DNA of 64,000 nucleotides, from positions 62,750,282-62,814,281 of the forward strand of contig NC_087066.1 in the NCBI RefSeq assembly GCF_963678635.1, read 5' to 3'. The notes beneath the pieces were generated by a model, which searched no databases, was not told the DNA's origin, and was given only the letters and a program-made list of their open reading frames with translations. This DNA is from Symsagittifera roscoffensis. Its lineage: Eukaryota; Xenacoelomorpha; Acoela; Convolutidae. Below, piece by piece: positions 19,709-32,689 of this stretch; the first letter of the stretch is position 1, and each line of letters begins with the position of its first letter. The position numbers and the translations under genes are program-made.

Positions 19709-21196
19709 TTATTTTATATGAATCTATACTCTTGTTTTATATGCATCTATACTCTACATTTGCATCGCAACACTAGTTTTGCGTGGAAAACAATTATGCG
19801 AAATTTATATTTATATAAAAAAAGATTTTAAAGTTCTATAATTTTGAATGTGAAAATGTGAGAAACGCTTTAAAATTGTTTGTTCAAAAATTATAACGGC
19901 CATTTTGGCGTAACATTTTATCAGCTAAAATGTTTCAAACAACTCAGACGGAAGCATTTAATTCTACTGATTTTCCTTTTATATGTTATCACTTAAACTT
20001 AAATAATAAGGGCACACGTGTTGTTTTGCCTTTCGAAAAAAGTGAAACCATGGTTTTGCTTGGGATGAATTGGTTAATTTAGGAGATCTATTTCAAATTT
20101 TCTGATTTTTTGAAGAAGTTGAAACATGCTTGTTTGGCTAATTTGGGATAATTAACGCGATGTTTTGCGTTCTCCAGTTCGCAAGCTTATTCTAAATTGA
20201 TTAGATAAAACACTTTGCATAGAAAACGTTACCAGACGCTAAATATATCATTTTCATTCACTTGATATAGCATCTTCTGGCAAAATTACATTTGATATTT
20301 TCTTGTGTTTTGAAAATTTTGTGATTTTTCAACTCAAAAGATATTTCATAGACATTACAGGACATCCAGAAAAAATCAAGGTTTGTCCCATCTTGTTTTT
20401 TTTAAAGAAAAGATAATTGTTCAACTTTCCAGCTAGCCCCTTTGAACGATTTATAGAATATATTTTACACCAACTAAAAGTATTGGTGTCATGGACTCAA
20501 ACTGCAGAAAATAAATGACCTTTGATTGCTCAGAAATTGTTCCGAATAGACTTTATGCAAGTTAATTTACTGTTTTATTACGTTGGAGATCTTTAACTAT
20601 TTTTTTGTTCTTAACATAGCACTTGGGGTGAAAATTTTTGAAAAAAAAATCAAATAAAAAATATTTTTTTTTGTTTCTAATCATAAAGAACCCCGATTAC
20701 ATTCCCGTGGGAAAATTTTGGACTTCCTGTCAGGATCTTATGGGATCCAGAGCAATCCTGCATTTCCTGGCACGGACAATCGAGGAACCTTGTCAGAAAC
20801 TCTAAGAAAATAACACTTGAAAACTAGGCTTGGACACCTGTTAGGTAACCTTCCGGTAAATTTAGTAGTCCAGCAAACGCGATATTTCTAAAAAAAAATT
20901 TCTTTCAAGTTTTAATCACCGCAAATTCAATAATAGGCTCAAAAAAGGGAATTGGACAAAAAATGTATGCATAAAGGGAATTATTTGGATGTATAAAGAA
21001 GCCTGGACTCAAATTTCAGCACAAAAGAACCCAAAATCTGAATGAATGTTGTGTGTGGAGACATAATTAGTTTTTGTTTGATTTTACTTGGTAAGATAAG
21101 CCATAAATATGACAGAAAACTATCACAAAATTTTTTAAACACTGTTTACTTGAAGTAGAAGCTATCTAGGCTCATAGAAAAAGTTGTGATTTGCTA
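19709..21196. other. Noncoding stretch, nothing seen
   Basis: AT-rich; homopolymer A and T tracts, no supported ORF. Confidence 0.4.
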
Positions 21197-21597
21197 CAGG
21201 TCGGATTTAAGGGTAAAGGCGGAAGCCTTCCCTCAGGGATTCGATTATCTCATCAACCAAAGGATTATTTTTTCTTTTTTTATGACATTCAACTTTGGCT
21301 GACCAACACAAACATTTTCTAAAGGCTCCAAGTTATATAAACATTATAAGGGAGCGCGCGCCAAAAAACACAATTTTTTGTCGAAATTAATCAAAAATGC
21401 ACAAAAACGGCATTTTTGACCTGCCGTTTTGTTTGAAAAAATTGCCTGCGGCGCACGACATATTGTCTACATAGTGCCTTTGTAGTGTTTTGAAAGTGCC
21501 CGGTAATCAAATTTGGTCGACTAAAAAAAGGTCGACAAATTTTTTGATTTTTTCAAAAGTCCCCCCCCCCCTCAAGAAAATCCTAGATCTGCCCTTG
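21197..21597 (+). mobile_element. R2 MITE-like element, 401 bp copy
   Basis: Left end CAGGTCGGATTTAAGGG, right end TAGATCTGCCCTTG, which are imperfect inverted repeats of each other. Internal landmarks shared with other R2 copies are CCCTCAGGGATTCGA, the GGTCGAC pair near 21510-21535 and a C tract (21561-21571) just inside the right end. No coding capacity. Confidence 0.7.
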
Positions 21598-22311
21598 ATT
21601 CGTTATCTCAAACCAGTACGAAATTGAAGCTATTCAATTTAACTTTCAATGCTGAACTTAAAATGCAAGGTTGCAAGGTTTTCACCAGTTAACCCGTAAG
21701 TTTTTTTGTATGAGAATATCCTTTTGTTCAAGTTGACTTTGGGCAGGCGCGCAAAAATTTGAAAACTGGAAAATTCAGCCAAAAAACATCGAAGTCTAGG
21801 CCTGAACTCTTAGACCACTCCATGCTCCAGGAAGTCCAGGGCATTATCTGCAAGACTTTGACGTGGTTTTTCCTCTGGCTCGGCCTGGTTCCAGGTAAGA
21901 CTGCTGGTATCAGAGCAAAACGTAGAATAATTCAACTGCTTTCTAGCCCATCTAAGAAGTTCTTGATGAAAAAAGATGGAACTTTCATAAGAAAAAAGAG
22001 AGAATTATTCAAACAAAATGAATTAATTTGGTCGAAATTTATTGAGCGTTTTTTACTCGCAATAAATTGTTACCCTAAATTAAATTTGTATGTACTTTTG
22101 AGCCAAATAAACGCTTTTCATGAAAATCTATCGCGTATAAAAGTCGCTCGATAAACCGGGCCAACCTGACAGATTTCAAACCCTAATTTAACAGAGAACG
22201 GTTGAAGGTTAAAACAACATATTCATCTTCGGCTCAAGCCAGCAATATTTTCCCGTTCATATACAAAATCCATCAAAAGTTGCAATTTAAAAAGCCAAAC
22301 ATTCCCTGATG
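21598..22311. other. Noncoding stretch with one unrecognised ORF
   Basis: A 131-codon plus ORF at 21759-22154 is Lys/Leu-rich with a hydrophobic WFFLWLGLVPG segment. No family is recognised and there is no splice context; probably spurious. Confidence 0.3.
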
Positions 22312-22365
22312 ATAAAGTTTCACCCCGAGCAGAAATATTCCATTCTTTCTGACGAAAGTGAGAGC
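22312..22365 (+). repeat. R1 right-end fragment
   Basis: CACCCCGAGCAGAAATATTCC followed by a CTTTC...GAAAG pair matches the right end of R1 (5040-5580). No left end is visible nearby. Confidence 0.6.
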
Positions 22366-22578
22366 CAAAATGGTTACTGAGAAAGTGAACTGTTTTTGGA
22401 GAATTTAATCAGTTCTGGACAGTTCAAAGGTCTATCGGAACACTCACGGGATCGCCTCACGACTGCGATTTTGTTGGTAAGAATAATTGTATCAGCGACG
22501 GTTTTGATTGCTCCTATCAAAATTTTTGATTTTAATTGACAACGTTACAATTGAAATATTAACCAATTGTGTTATATT

Positions 22579-22809
22579 TCAGGGCTTTTCAAAATATAAA
22601 ATATTTTTTGATTTATTCGACCTTCTGGGATCCTGTAGTTCCTCGTATGCGGTTGCCACGCGGTTGTCAATTACGTCATTATGGTAGCAAGCTCCCGCTG
22701 AATACAGCACAGTTCGAACAATAGAAGAAATGAGACCCAATAAGCCACTAGAACCAAATAAACCCACTGCCGTTTGCATGATTACGAAGTAATAGTCAAG
22801 AGACTTCAT
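22579..22809 (-). CDS. Unrecognised 76-codon ORF, possible exon
   Basis: ATG-initiated ORF with a hydrophobic stretch (AVGLFGSSGLLGLISSIVRT) followed by a polar segment with YHNDVIDNRVATAYEELQD. Composition is more protein-like than neighbouring ORFs. I find no domain and cannot fix splice sites; it may be a host exon, a viral fragment or chance. Confidence 0.25.
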   Translation of the reverse strand: MKSLDYYFVIMQTAVGLFGSSGLLGLISSIVRTVLYSAGACYHNDVIDNRVATAYEELQDPRRSNKSKNILYFEKP

Positions 22810-23216
22810 TTCTTTTGTCGGCGAAGTGAGCGAAGGATCATATTAATACTTATAACGTATAACTTTATTTCCAGTTTTTCTTCAATAATTGATACTTTTT
22901 TGCTGCTAAAAATGATAATGGTAGGCCTGGGGACGCATGTATGTGTGTTTCAGGCCTTGAAACGCTCATATCTGCTGTTCTAATGCCTTCTCCTGTCATT
23001 TTTAGCAAAAAAAGTTAATAAAAAAAGACAATTTGTTATCAATGAAGCTGTACAGAACTTTGGAGACGAAGAACTCGGTAGAGAATAGCACATAGGCAGA
23101 AGGCCACGCTTCTTATTTCTTGGCGCTCTTCTACGATAAGTTCTCAAAAACAGTTCATGGCTCTGAACTATGGCAAGCAGTAAACACAAGCCCACCCGAT
23201 TGCATTAATAGTTTTC
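22810..23216. other. Noncoding stretch, nothing seen
   Basis: No supported features. Confidence 0.35.
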
Positions 23217-23500
23217 GTTCTCCACTGCTCGGCTCTTGGACCATTCTTTCGATGGGAATGACCACGACTATTTTTCGACTTTGTCGGTCGCGCCTTTGTT
23301 AATTCCCGCGACCGATAATCCATAGTCTGAACAGGGTTTTACAGTCGTTTACAAAATCTAAAAAAACCGTACTTCGGTCTTGATTATTGAAAAATTAGTC
23401 AGGTCATGGTCGAAAAAACAGTCGCGACTGGGTCGAAAATTTAATCTCGACATGGTCAAAAAACTTGTCGCGGCAGAGTATGAAAAACAGTCTGAAAATG
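23217..23500. repeat. R3 dispersed repeat, copy a
   Basis: CCCGCGACCGATAATCCATAGTCTG...GGTTTT...ACAAAATCTAAAA corresponds to 35195-35480 and, more weakly, to 57440-57505. It is rich in GTCG/CGAC words. No coding capacity. Confidence 0.6.
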
Positions 23501-26189
23501 GACACATTTCCTCGGTCTGCAAAGTCCTGTTCTGAGCTCATGCAAACTTACCGGGCAGCATAACAAGTTTTTTTTTTTTAATCAAACCTTTGAGATCAAA
23601 GTTGAGTTCGAATGTCTCTACAGCTTCAATAAGAAAAAAGCAGATGATCTAAAAGAGTTACAAAGATGACACCCATCCGCTACAGATTATGATCAATTTT
23701 TCTACACTTTGAAGTGACTCACGACGAAATACCAACATAATCATTCGAAACCACAAAAGAGTAAGGAAGGGTAATCAAAGAGAAGAATTGATTACCTAAA
23801 CAGCTCCACTTTTCCGAAGGTGTCTCTCAATTATATTATCGATTTACTTGCTCCGTTTTTGTTTTTACCAACATTTTTAATTTTTATATCTGTTTTCACG
23901 GGGTTCATTTTGGAATAGACGTATTGGTGAGCGACGAAAACAGCACGCACATAGCTTCAATTTTTCACAGTTAGCAAAAAACACTTTGATATTTCTTTTA
24001 TCTGATTAACTAAAGCAGAAATTATTTTGATTTTTTTACTGACCAAATTTTTTTTAAACTTGAAATAGTGTAAGCTGAGGGATTTTTAAAAATTACGTAA
24101 GAATTCCAGATGTGTTTTTGTCAAAACTCGCATCTGATTGACCAAAAAAACCACCTTTTAAACATTAAATTGACTCAGCTTTCCTAATTTTAATACTAAT
24201 TCACTACCATAAACCAATAAGTTTTTTGTAGAACAAAGCTTGAAAAGTGGAATTCTAAAGAAAAAAAAACAAATTGTACAAAAAAAGTTTAATGAAGGGG
24301 TAGTAGACATTTCACAGTTTTTCCTTAATAAGTTATCCAAAGCTTCAGTATGATTTTTTATGAAAAGTTTGCTTAAATTTTTTCCCTATACCCTCATGTA
24401 CATTCGAATGGACAGTAGTTGAGTGGTCTACGGACCATATAGAGTGATTAACTGTCTTGTTTTGGTACCGTGATATTATTGGATTTTATCAATTGTACGC
24501 ACGCTTTTAATCAAAACACACAATTTGTTCTGGTAGACTATACTACTGAATTTTTAAAGGTAATATTATTCGCTAAAATTGTCCACAAAAAAAAGAAAAA
24601 ATTTGACTGAACCAATGTCTTAAGCCTCCCCAAGGTTTGCCCCCCCCCCTCGAGAAAAACCTAGATCATTTTTTTTATGACAAGCGTTCGTTTGCTCATA
24701 GCGTTTCATTTCAGTAACTTTCCAATTGCAAAAACTTGAAAATTTTCAAGAAAAAGCAACTTGTTAAGTTTTTCCCGAAAAAATTCTTACAGTTTTTTAT
24801 GAAAAATAAAAATACAAAAGTTGGCTGAGTCTAGCATAATGCGGACTTAATATTTGAAATTTTCCTCTTTCTCGAATTTTTTCTGTGAAGCTGCGACGTC
24901 AAACTCATAAATTTTCCTCGAAGTCAAATTCTAAAATTGGAGGACATTCCCTTATTTTCAAACAATTATTTTTAAAACATAATAATTACGCAAATTGGCC
25001 AGTCTTAATACAAACTGCCGAGGTATTTTGTCTCTTTAGTTTTTGGAACATTTTTCTTTTATGATTGATTTGATTGAGACATGCTTTTTTGGATACAATA
25101 TACAATATACAATTCGAATCTAACAGGTTTATTCAATAGCCCCAAAATTTTGTTGATTTTCAAATGGCGATCGACGACTGATTGTTTTTCGATATGGAAC
25201 GCGATAGTTTTCAGTCAAACAATACTGTAACGACCCAAAAACTTCGGCAAATTTATAGTGTTTAGGTCTTTATTAGTTTCTTAATAGTTTTTTAAAGACT
25301 GAAAAAACTTTGCTTCTTTAATCGAACAGCAAGAATCGTTATTTTGGAAGAAAAGTGTACTCCAACCCAGAATAAGAAGATTAATATACTTAGTGAGTGT
25401 TAAAGAAAGCTTTTAGATCTTTGCAAACCATTACGGGACCAAACTGTGGTTTTTGTGAATTATAGCCGAATAACGCAATAAGGACGTTCTCTTTGATCTT
25501 CTATTGTTCTTTCGTGTTCTTTGATCATTCTGATATTTTAAAGTATGTTTAAAGACTTGTGTCTTGACCAACATACATCAAAATATGCGCAGTTTGGCCT
25601 CGTAATGACAAGCGTTTCAGAAAATTGTAGTTCGAGTTTCAACAAAAGTATTTATAAGATCTTTGAAAACATTCACGCTGAACTAGAAATAAGTTTCAGA
25701 TATCTTTTGCAATTATTATACTGTTCGAGGAGTTACACTGTTGATTTCACTACTTAAAAAAACTTCATACAAAAATAATTCTTTTATATTGATCAAAAAT
25801 TTTAAATAAATTCTTAAAAGCTGGAAAAAAACATGTAATACTGAAAAGCTTGTTTCAATTTGATATTCAAACACAAACCCACATGTTTGAAGTACTTTTA
25901 TTTTCATTTTTCATTATCTGAGAAGTTTTGGGTATTTTACATTCCATACACTATGTTTTTTAATTTTTATTTCTTCTTGAACTGAAAACTGAAAACAAAA
26001 GTAAAACGACAATTCATAGAACATTTGAAATGTTCTTGTTTTTATTAAATTTTCTTTTTTTGTGTGTGAGTTATTTGGAAAAATGACCGGTGAGCACGAA
26101 CACGGCTCTTAGAGGAAAATGGTCGACGAGCAGAACCATACCAAGAGCAGAACAAACAAAACCTGATTGTCAAGTACTTGAAGAGTAGA
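23501..26189. other. Noncoding stretch with an R2 end fragment
   Basis: A C tract followed by CTCGAGAAAAACCTAGATC at about 24638-24667 is the right end of an R2 element. Otherwise AT-rich; small ORFs (24158-24340, 25545-25757) are unrecognised and without context. Confidence 0.4.
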
Positions 26190-26499
26190 ATATAGGGATT
26201 CCGCTCCCCTCCTTAGGGATTCGACCCCCTGCCGGCCCAAATGGTTCCCTTTTGTACTATTTTGAGACATCCACTTTTGACTGACTGGTCCTAAAAAAAA
26301 TTCTAAACGCGATGATTTTTTGCTCAAATTGTTCAAAAAATCACCTGCGACGCAGAAAAACTGGTCAAAATAGGGTACTTATGGTGATTTGGGAGAGCTC
26401 AAAATCAATTTGGTTAATTTGGTCGATAAAAAAAATCGACAAAGTTTTCGGTTTTTTGAGAATCTGCCCCCCTCTCGAGAAAAACCTAGATCCTCCCTG
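26190..26499 (+). mobile_element. R2 MITE-like element, 310 bp copy
   Basis: Contains TTAGGGATTCGACCCCCTGCC, TTTTGTACTATTTTGAGACA, paired GGTCGAT/ATCGAC words and the right end CCCCCCTCTCGAGAAAAACC then TAGATCCTCCCTG. It is colinear with the reverse copy at 61319-61600. The left terminus is worn. Confidence 0.7.
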
Positions 26500-26870
26500 A
26501 CTCTAAATGGTCCCTGAGAGATTATTGGAAATCGATATAAAATGTCGACGCAGTACAACAGAACCGAAGTACAAAAGTGGAGAAAAATATATTGTTCGAC
26601 TGTCATAAGTTAATCTATCTAAAAACTGTTTTTACTGCTCTAAAATCATTCTGGAGTTGTTATACTCAAATGCACAAAATTGAAAATATAAAGTTGACCA
26701 TTTTAATTGATGCCGCTTGTTAATCAATAAAAGTGCCCTAAGGGCGGTGTCATAAAATTTTATGAACAAACAGTTAACTCAGCAAAATGTCAACTTTTGA
26801 TTTCAGTTTTGCTTTAAAACAAGACAAAATTCACGCTTATGTGCCGACATAGGGAAACCTCAACAAGAAT
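26500..26870. other. Noncoding stretch
   Basis: Contains a CAGTACAACAGAACCGAAGTACAAAAG word near 26543 that matches the TIR of the element at 37482-37885; otherwise nothing. Confidence 0.4.
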
Positions 26871-27343
26871 CCTCATATATTAATGCAAAGCCCTGAATGT
26901 TCCGACTGCCCCTTATTTCGTAACTGATAGTTTTTGGGAAAAGAAAGTTTTTGGACAATATCAAGGTGTGAAATGTTGTACGAAACTAATAAGCCAATCT
27001 GATTAGGTAGCCTCAATTCAATTTGGAACGATTTTGTTGTGCGGGATAATTCCTCGCCACGCAAAAATAATTCGCGTTACACTCTCAGCAATATGAATAA
27101 ATTCTTCAGAGCGCGCATAATGTAGTCCAGAACACGGGCAATTTGGCAATTTTCAAACAGCCAAATTTTAACAAAAAATAATGGAGGTAGAGTATCTTTC
27201 TATATTCGATCTCAGGAAGTCAATATCTTCAATAGGGTATAAAAAATTTTAGTTGAAAACTATTGTTTCGATCGACGAAAATTGACTGAATAAAAAAACC
27301 ACACCCAGCATAAATATTCCGTTTTCTTCGAAAGTCGGAATAA
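26871..27343 (+). mobile_element. R1 dispersed repeat, copy d (473 bp)
   Basis: Starts with a worn left end (AAAGCCCTGAATGTTCCGACT) and ends CACCCAGCATAAATATTCC then TTCGAAAGTCGGAA. The interior is shorter and more diverged than copies a and b. Confidence 0.65.
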
Positions 27344-28162
27344 AAAATACCAGTTTTGGCCGTGTTGAACACATTTTCAGTTTACTCATTTCCACTGTTG
27401 CGCTTCGGTACTGCTGAACGACCCGAAAGTTTTCACAGATTTAGTTTTCATGGCAGACACTTCAGAGTTGGTTGAAAAATAATCAACTAGTCATTGCTGC
27501 GGTTGCCGGTTTGTTCATTCTGATCTTAGAGAACTCTGCTCAGTACAACCTTTCTTTCAAAATACAAGTCAATTACTGCAGTCAGCAATAACAGAATTAG
27601 CACTCAGGACAATGCTTCAAGAAGTGACCAATAAGTTTTTCTAATAATAGTTTACTAATACCTTGAACTCATTTAGGACGCAGTGCCTTAAAAACAAAAA
27701 AGTACATAACTCATGCGAACTTCTAACCATTTGTCCTAGCTAGTTTCCTGAACATGATCCCTTTATTCTGCAGAATTGTCACGAAGCATCTGAGATACAA
27801 AAGTGTCGAGAACAGAATCACAACAGACTGAAACAAAATTGATTAAAAAACACTTCATTTTAAAATAAGACTATTCGTACATCAGGGGGAAGCACTGAAT
27901 GTACTGAGTGCTCTCAATAGTCGATCACATGTTTTTGTGGGTTGAAAAAAAATTACATTTTCAAAAAATTAAAAACATTATTGGTTTATTTAAAAAACTT
28001 TTTTCCTTAACTTTCTTGCTTGACAAGCTATGTAAAGTAGCAATTGATATGTTTTGCTGATTGATACGTTATTTTTTAGATAATATGGTTTAAAAAAATC
28101 AACAATTTTTCTTTTATTTTGTGTCAATCAGATTATAAATTGTCTATGATCGCTAATATAAG
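27344..28162. other. Noncoding stretch with R1 and TIR-element fragments
   Basis: CACTGTTGCGCTTCGGTACTGCTGAAC (27391-27418) matches the TIR of the 37482-37885 element. 27872-27925 (TACATCAGGGGGAAGCACTG) is an R1 left end. No gene seen. Confidence 0.45.
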
Positions 28163-28225
28163 CAGTAGCGGATTTATGTGGGGGGGGGGGGGGCGACGCC
28201 TTCTGAGGGATGCGAACCCTCGTAG
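28163..28225 (+). repeat. R2 left-end fragment with 16 G tract
   Basis: CAGTAGCGGATTTATGTG, then an uninterrupted G run to about 28193, then CTTCTGAGGGATGCGAACCC. It is the G-tract end of R2; the rest is absent. Confidence 0.7.
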
Positions 28226-29894
28226 GCGAAATTTTTGTTTCACTACATGAGATTACCAAGGAAACTGCTATGTGCCATTCAGTCAGAATGATCGGTGATT
28301 TTATTAGAATTAAAGGGAATGTACGGTAAATTTAAACTGACGATTAACAACGTTATCTGCAAAAAGAGCCGGAAAGTGAATGGTATAAAAGTTACGAAAT
28401 TATTTTTAATGTTTCGAATTGGGCATGCATGACAAGTAATAACTGAAATTTTTGCGACAACTGAAACCGCAAAAACCAGAACGACGAATTTCGCTCATCA
28501 GATTAAGACGACAGATTTAAGGAAGCAGTTGCGAATCGCAATCAATTAACAGCGGAGAAAATAAACATTCTGGAAAGTAACGATTGTACTGTTAAAATTG
28601 TTACTGGACGTATTTCATAGATTGGGAAGGTCGAGAACAAGAAGAGAACTTCTGTCTGGCAGTGAAGAAGACGCTTCTTCAATGAGGAACCAGAAGGGTT
28701 CGAAGTTGGACTCAAGAACTGTCAGTTTAGTTAACTTTCTTCTCACTGGACTTGTCCTAAATTTATTTTTTAAAACAAGAAAGTTCAATTTTAGGACATG
28801 AGGAGCTAGGAGTGAGGAAAAAATCAAAATACCCGACGGATGGGGTATATTTTTCTCTGACTGTACAAATACAAAAGTAACCTAATAATAATGCAGTAAC
28901 ACTGTTTTTAGACGTAACCTCGTGCTCTGGGGATGCTGAGACCTAGTCATCAGCTCATGAATTTTGCTTGTAACTGAATTATTTTCCATTGTGCGGCCGA
29001 GAACATTGAAGTGGCAACAAGTTCGTTGACCCGGTCTTCAAATTGGCTCTGGTAGAGACTGTTAAAGTGTGTAAGACTCTAAATTGACGCTAGCCAATTA
29101 CCATAGGGTTTAGTTTTACTTTCCGTCGTTATGTACTTTTCAGGCGAATGTAACACGGTTGTTTGTAGACAATTTCTGTTGCAGATTTTTAATCGAGGCC
29201 CACATGCCACACGTTCCGAGCTATATGACATGACAATTGATTGGATTAGTTACAGCTGATTTTTTATTGTTTCCAAAATAAGTTTGAATCACTAAATATG
29301 TCTAACTAGGAAAATTGTACTATCGATTTTATATGTCTATAGAGTAAAAAAAGTTCATTTTAAAAGTAGAAAAAAAATGTGTTAAACAGTATCTGATAAT
29401 TTTGTTATTTCAGTTTTTTGAAAACTTTTGTTTCCTTGATGATTTTAGGATGATGACCCTGGCAAAGAAGACCAGTATTTGGCTGAACATTTTAATCAGC
29501 GTAAATGTTTCAAAAACCTTGGGTGTTTCGATCATCGCGAACAGCACATTTTAATTGTTTGTTTTCTCAGTAAATTACGATTGTTTTAGGTTACGTTTCG
29601 AGTCTTACCGACAATTTTTTTCAACGTTCTGTTAGAGATTAGCGTCGTTTAGTCGATCAAAATTATGATTATCTTGCATGATAGTTATCTTGCAACATCT
29701 GGCATGAATTTTGCAAGATCTTCTGCAGTTATACATGTTATTTTTTTCAAAAAATTGCAAGATAGCCCTGCTTTATCGACAAGGATACTTTACAACCCTA
29801 GTCCTTCTTCATGCCCTATTGTTGTTACAGCATTGAAAAACAAACCGATGGATAATTTTTTGTATTTTGAACGAATGTTTTTGTCAAACTGCTA
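28226..29894. other. Noncoding stretch, nothing firm
   Basis: Short ORFs on both strands at 28598-28827 overlap antisense and lack domains. A plus ORF at 29665-29901 is unrecognised. No repeat match identified. Confidence 0.35.
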
Positions 29895-30090
29895 TGTATG
29901 ATCAGTTCTAGAGTCCGATTGGACTGGCACGCTAACTCAATAACTATTCAAGGTTTCAAAGATAACTGATTTCAAAACTATGATTAAATGAATGTTCAGG
30001 CTCACCGATGCAATTTGTTCATACGGTTTTTCAAGGCCATATGTTCGGCCGTTAAATGGTATGCATATATAAAGAAATTTTGGCGACATT
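29895..30090 (-). repeat. Ty3/Gypsy element, 3' LTR (conserved part)
   Basis: TGTATGATCAGTTCTAGAGT, CTCAATAACTATTCAAGG, GCTCACCGATGCAATTTGTTCATA-type sequence and AAGGCCATATGTTCGGCCGTTAA line up with the copy at 33771. The inner boundary is approximate because similarity fades after the GGCCGTTAA word. Confidence 0.7.
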
Positions 30091-30533
30091 CGGTGGCATC
30101 AGCTTAAATGGGAATATTTTCTATCTAAACGCATGACTCCTTATCTACGCTTTAGAGTTTTTTAGGCGTTCGACAAAAACACTGGATCTGTAGTCGTGTA
30201 CCGGAGCAGTTAGGAGTGTTATGTAGTTTGATTTGCAAAATATGGAGCTTTTTGACTCGTAAACTTTTCATATCTGATAGCATCTTAGTTTTACTGAGAC
30301 CCCAACGTTTTATACATATCTTTGCGTAAATTTTATAGATTAATCCGCAGTATAATTTGTGACAACTATTGTTGCTGGAAATGTTGGCTATTTGTCTACC
30401 GCAACTAAAAGGTACGCGTCCAAATTTAGTTCGTCCGGTAAGGGTCTGTGTAGGTCTAATTGTACTTCCTCATTCAGTTCGACAACTGGTTCAATTTGGA
30501 AAGATTGTGATTTTCATAACGCTAGCTTATAAT

Positions 30534-30960
30534 TTACCTACCGTGTAGTGTCGACAATTTTATGTTCTGTGCTGTGTCCGCATCTGTTGCTGTTGCTTGA
30601 TCAGTTAATGCTATCACACTCGCTATTTTTATTTCGTAGCCGACCTTGATTTGCTGTGTGTGTCCCGTCATCATTGGCTGTGCTTCATTTGGCGATGTTT
30701 CCTCTGTATACTGTTGCTCCGGTTCGACATTGCTCACGCAGTGCTCGCACTGCTTGTTTAGTTCCAGAGTCAGTTCTGTTTGCGATTGAAAGTCATTCTG
30801 GTCATTCTGTTGTTTCTTGGAATAAATTGTAGTTGTTTGGGTCTCTGATTCTGCTTTTGTGTCTCTGTTTGTGTTTACGTTGAGATTTTTTTGTAGTTCG
30901 GGCTCTCGGTCATGTCGAGCGAGATATTTGTCTGCCGTTTTCTCACCATTGTGTTCTCCT
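30534..30960 (-). CDS. 3' ORF inside the Ty3/Gypsy element
   Basis: Open from about 30960 to the stop at 30534, roughly 140 codons; the first ATG-independent start-like codon is a GTG at 30735-30737. It is polar, rich in Gln/Thr/Glu/Asn (TQTTTIYSKKQQNDQNDFQS), with a CEHC motif and a more hydrophobic end (YEIKIASVIALTDQATATDA). No integrase or envelope features are recognised. It lies between the RNase H tether and the 3' LTR, so it is probably the remaining C-terminal part of Pol. Confidence 0.4.
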
Positions 30961-31479
30961 CATCTTTTCCATCCTTGGAACTTGATGGACTATCCGCGAA
31001 GACTTTTTTTGGAAATCCGTGAGTTTTTTTTGTTGTTATCTTTCATGCGTCCAGAATGTTTTGTTAGCGGCTTGATATTGTTGAGTTTAAGGCTGAATTC
31101 CATCGTTAGTTAGTTGTCGTCGTTGTTCTTCTGTGCCATCTTGGGTCGGAAAAACTTTCCTCTTTGTCCGATTCTTCTCTAAAGGTCAGCTCTGGGTTTT
31201 TCGCTCGTGGCGTTTGGGGTTGCTTGGTGTTGCTTCCCCTCAAGCTCATGCGCTATCGGGAATGAATCCGCCCATGAAGCTTTTTTTTTGTTTCGCCATC
31301 TCAATTCTCTTATATGATCAATTAAATATAGAGATGTTGTTTGTTTTGTTTTTGTGGTCAGCCGATTTTTGAGCGTGAGGTTGTTGAAGTGAAAATTTTT
31401 TTATCAGATTACCGCTTTCAATGTAATTGGAATGTTCGAAATGCACTTGCATTCGGTGCTTGATTCTGATTGGTAAGCT

Positions 31480-32160
31480 TTTTGAGAAATTGGTTGTTAC
31501 TCAATTCAAGGTTGGAGATGAATGAGTTAATTGACGCCCCAACAAATTCTTTGTCGTAATCACAGGGAGAAGCGCTGATCCTACTGGATTTCTGGACATA
31601 TAGTTTTTCAATCCAATTTTTGTCTCCCCCAAGTGTTTTATGTCAAAGTTGAAGGGAATTAAACTGTCAGCCTGCTTTGGCTAGTCTTTGATCTCTCACT
31701 GGCATTTATTGCGCTGAGTAAAGCTTGGTGGTCCAAGATGACGGTTTTTTCCCGTTTAATTGATATTTGAAATGTTTGATTGCCCACAAGACCCCTATTA
31801 ATTCTAGTTCGTTTACGGTATAATTTTCTTCTAAAAAATTTCGAAACCTCGAGGCATACGCTATTGCTACCCAGCCATCGTCTGTAGGTTGCTCGAGGGC
31901 GGCTCCTAAACCAAATAAAGACGTTTACGGTTTTGTACATTTTGATTAGAGTGATAGTTTTCAGTAAATTCAGATTTTTAGTATATTGTGGAATGCGGTT
32001 GTGTGCTCGGACCTCCAATCCAAAGTTCTGTGTTTATCTGTGTTTTTAGCAGTGGTTTTAGTGTTGATGCAGTTTTTACAAGATTTGGTTTGTATATTGT
32101 GAGGTGATGTCTTGAACCCATGGAACTGCTTAGTTTTTAAATGTTTTTGCACTACGTTTT
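31480..32160 (-). pseudogene. Ty3/Gypsy RT end and RNase H, frameshifted
   Basis: Blocks in order on the minus strand: DWRSEHTTAFHNILK (end of RT), GLGAALEQPTDDGWVAIAYA, FLEENYTVNELELIGVLWAI (RNase H with the Glu in NELE), then after a frame change VILDHQALLSAINASERSKT and QSRLT, and then NYMSRNPVGSALLP. These match the RNase H and following tether of Ty3/Gypsy Pol. At least three frame changes and several stops interrupt it. Confidence 0.85.
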
Positions 32161-32284
32161 TGTACTAAGAGCTTTTTACTAAGGTCTGCTTTTATATTCA
32201 AAAATTTTTTATCGTCACTACTTATGTCGTATACAAGCCACTCTACTGATTGTATGGTCCACCCTCCAGATTCCACCGCGATCA

Positions 32285-32535
32285 TCAGGTGTCCTTTTGG
32301 AATAATTTACATCTCGTTATAAAATAATAGATTTCTTGCTGCGTCCTCCGGTGGAATATATTTGAAGATTGCTGATCGGTTGTTTGTTCAAAGTCTTTGT
32401 GCTTTTTTTCGTTTAGAAATGACATTGGGTTGCCTGATTTGGCGATTTTGGCTTTCGTTTTTAGCTTCACTTTATGGCCATTTAAGTTGTCTTCGTGAAT
32501 ATCTATAGAGTTTCGTTTTTAAAACGCTTCCAAAA
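32285..32535 (-). pseudogene. Ty3/Gypsy Pol fragment upstream of the deletion
   Basis: A 61-codon ORF (VKLKTKAKIAKSGNPMSFLN then polar residues) lies between the zinc knuckle and the RT end, where the protease should be. GNPMSF could be a worn active-site strand region, but no D-S/T-G triad is visible. Confidence 0.35.
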
Positions 32536-32689
32536 TCGCCAAAACAATGAAGGTGTCTTTGGTATATTTTCTCAGCAGTTTGGGGATACAGGTTCCGCAT
32601 AATCCATTGGGTCGTTGTTCTTCATATATCCGGTGGCTTCTTCCACATCATCTTCACGTTGGCTTCTATTCGACTCCTGCATGTAGTTA

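Noticed and set aside
21759-22154. 131-codon ORF as a host gene
   Set aside because: Lys/Leu/Phe-rich translation typical of chance ORFs in AT-rich DNA; no family pattern or splice sites.
28598-28827. Antisense pair of 67- and 70-codon ORFs
   Set aside because: Overlapping on opposite strands, no recognised motif, no context.
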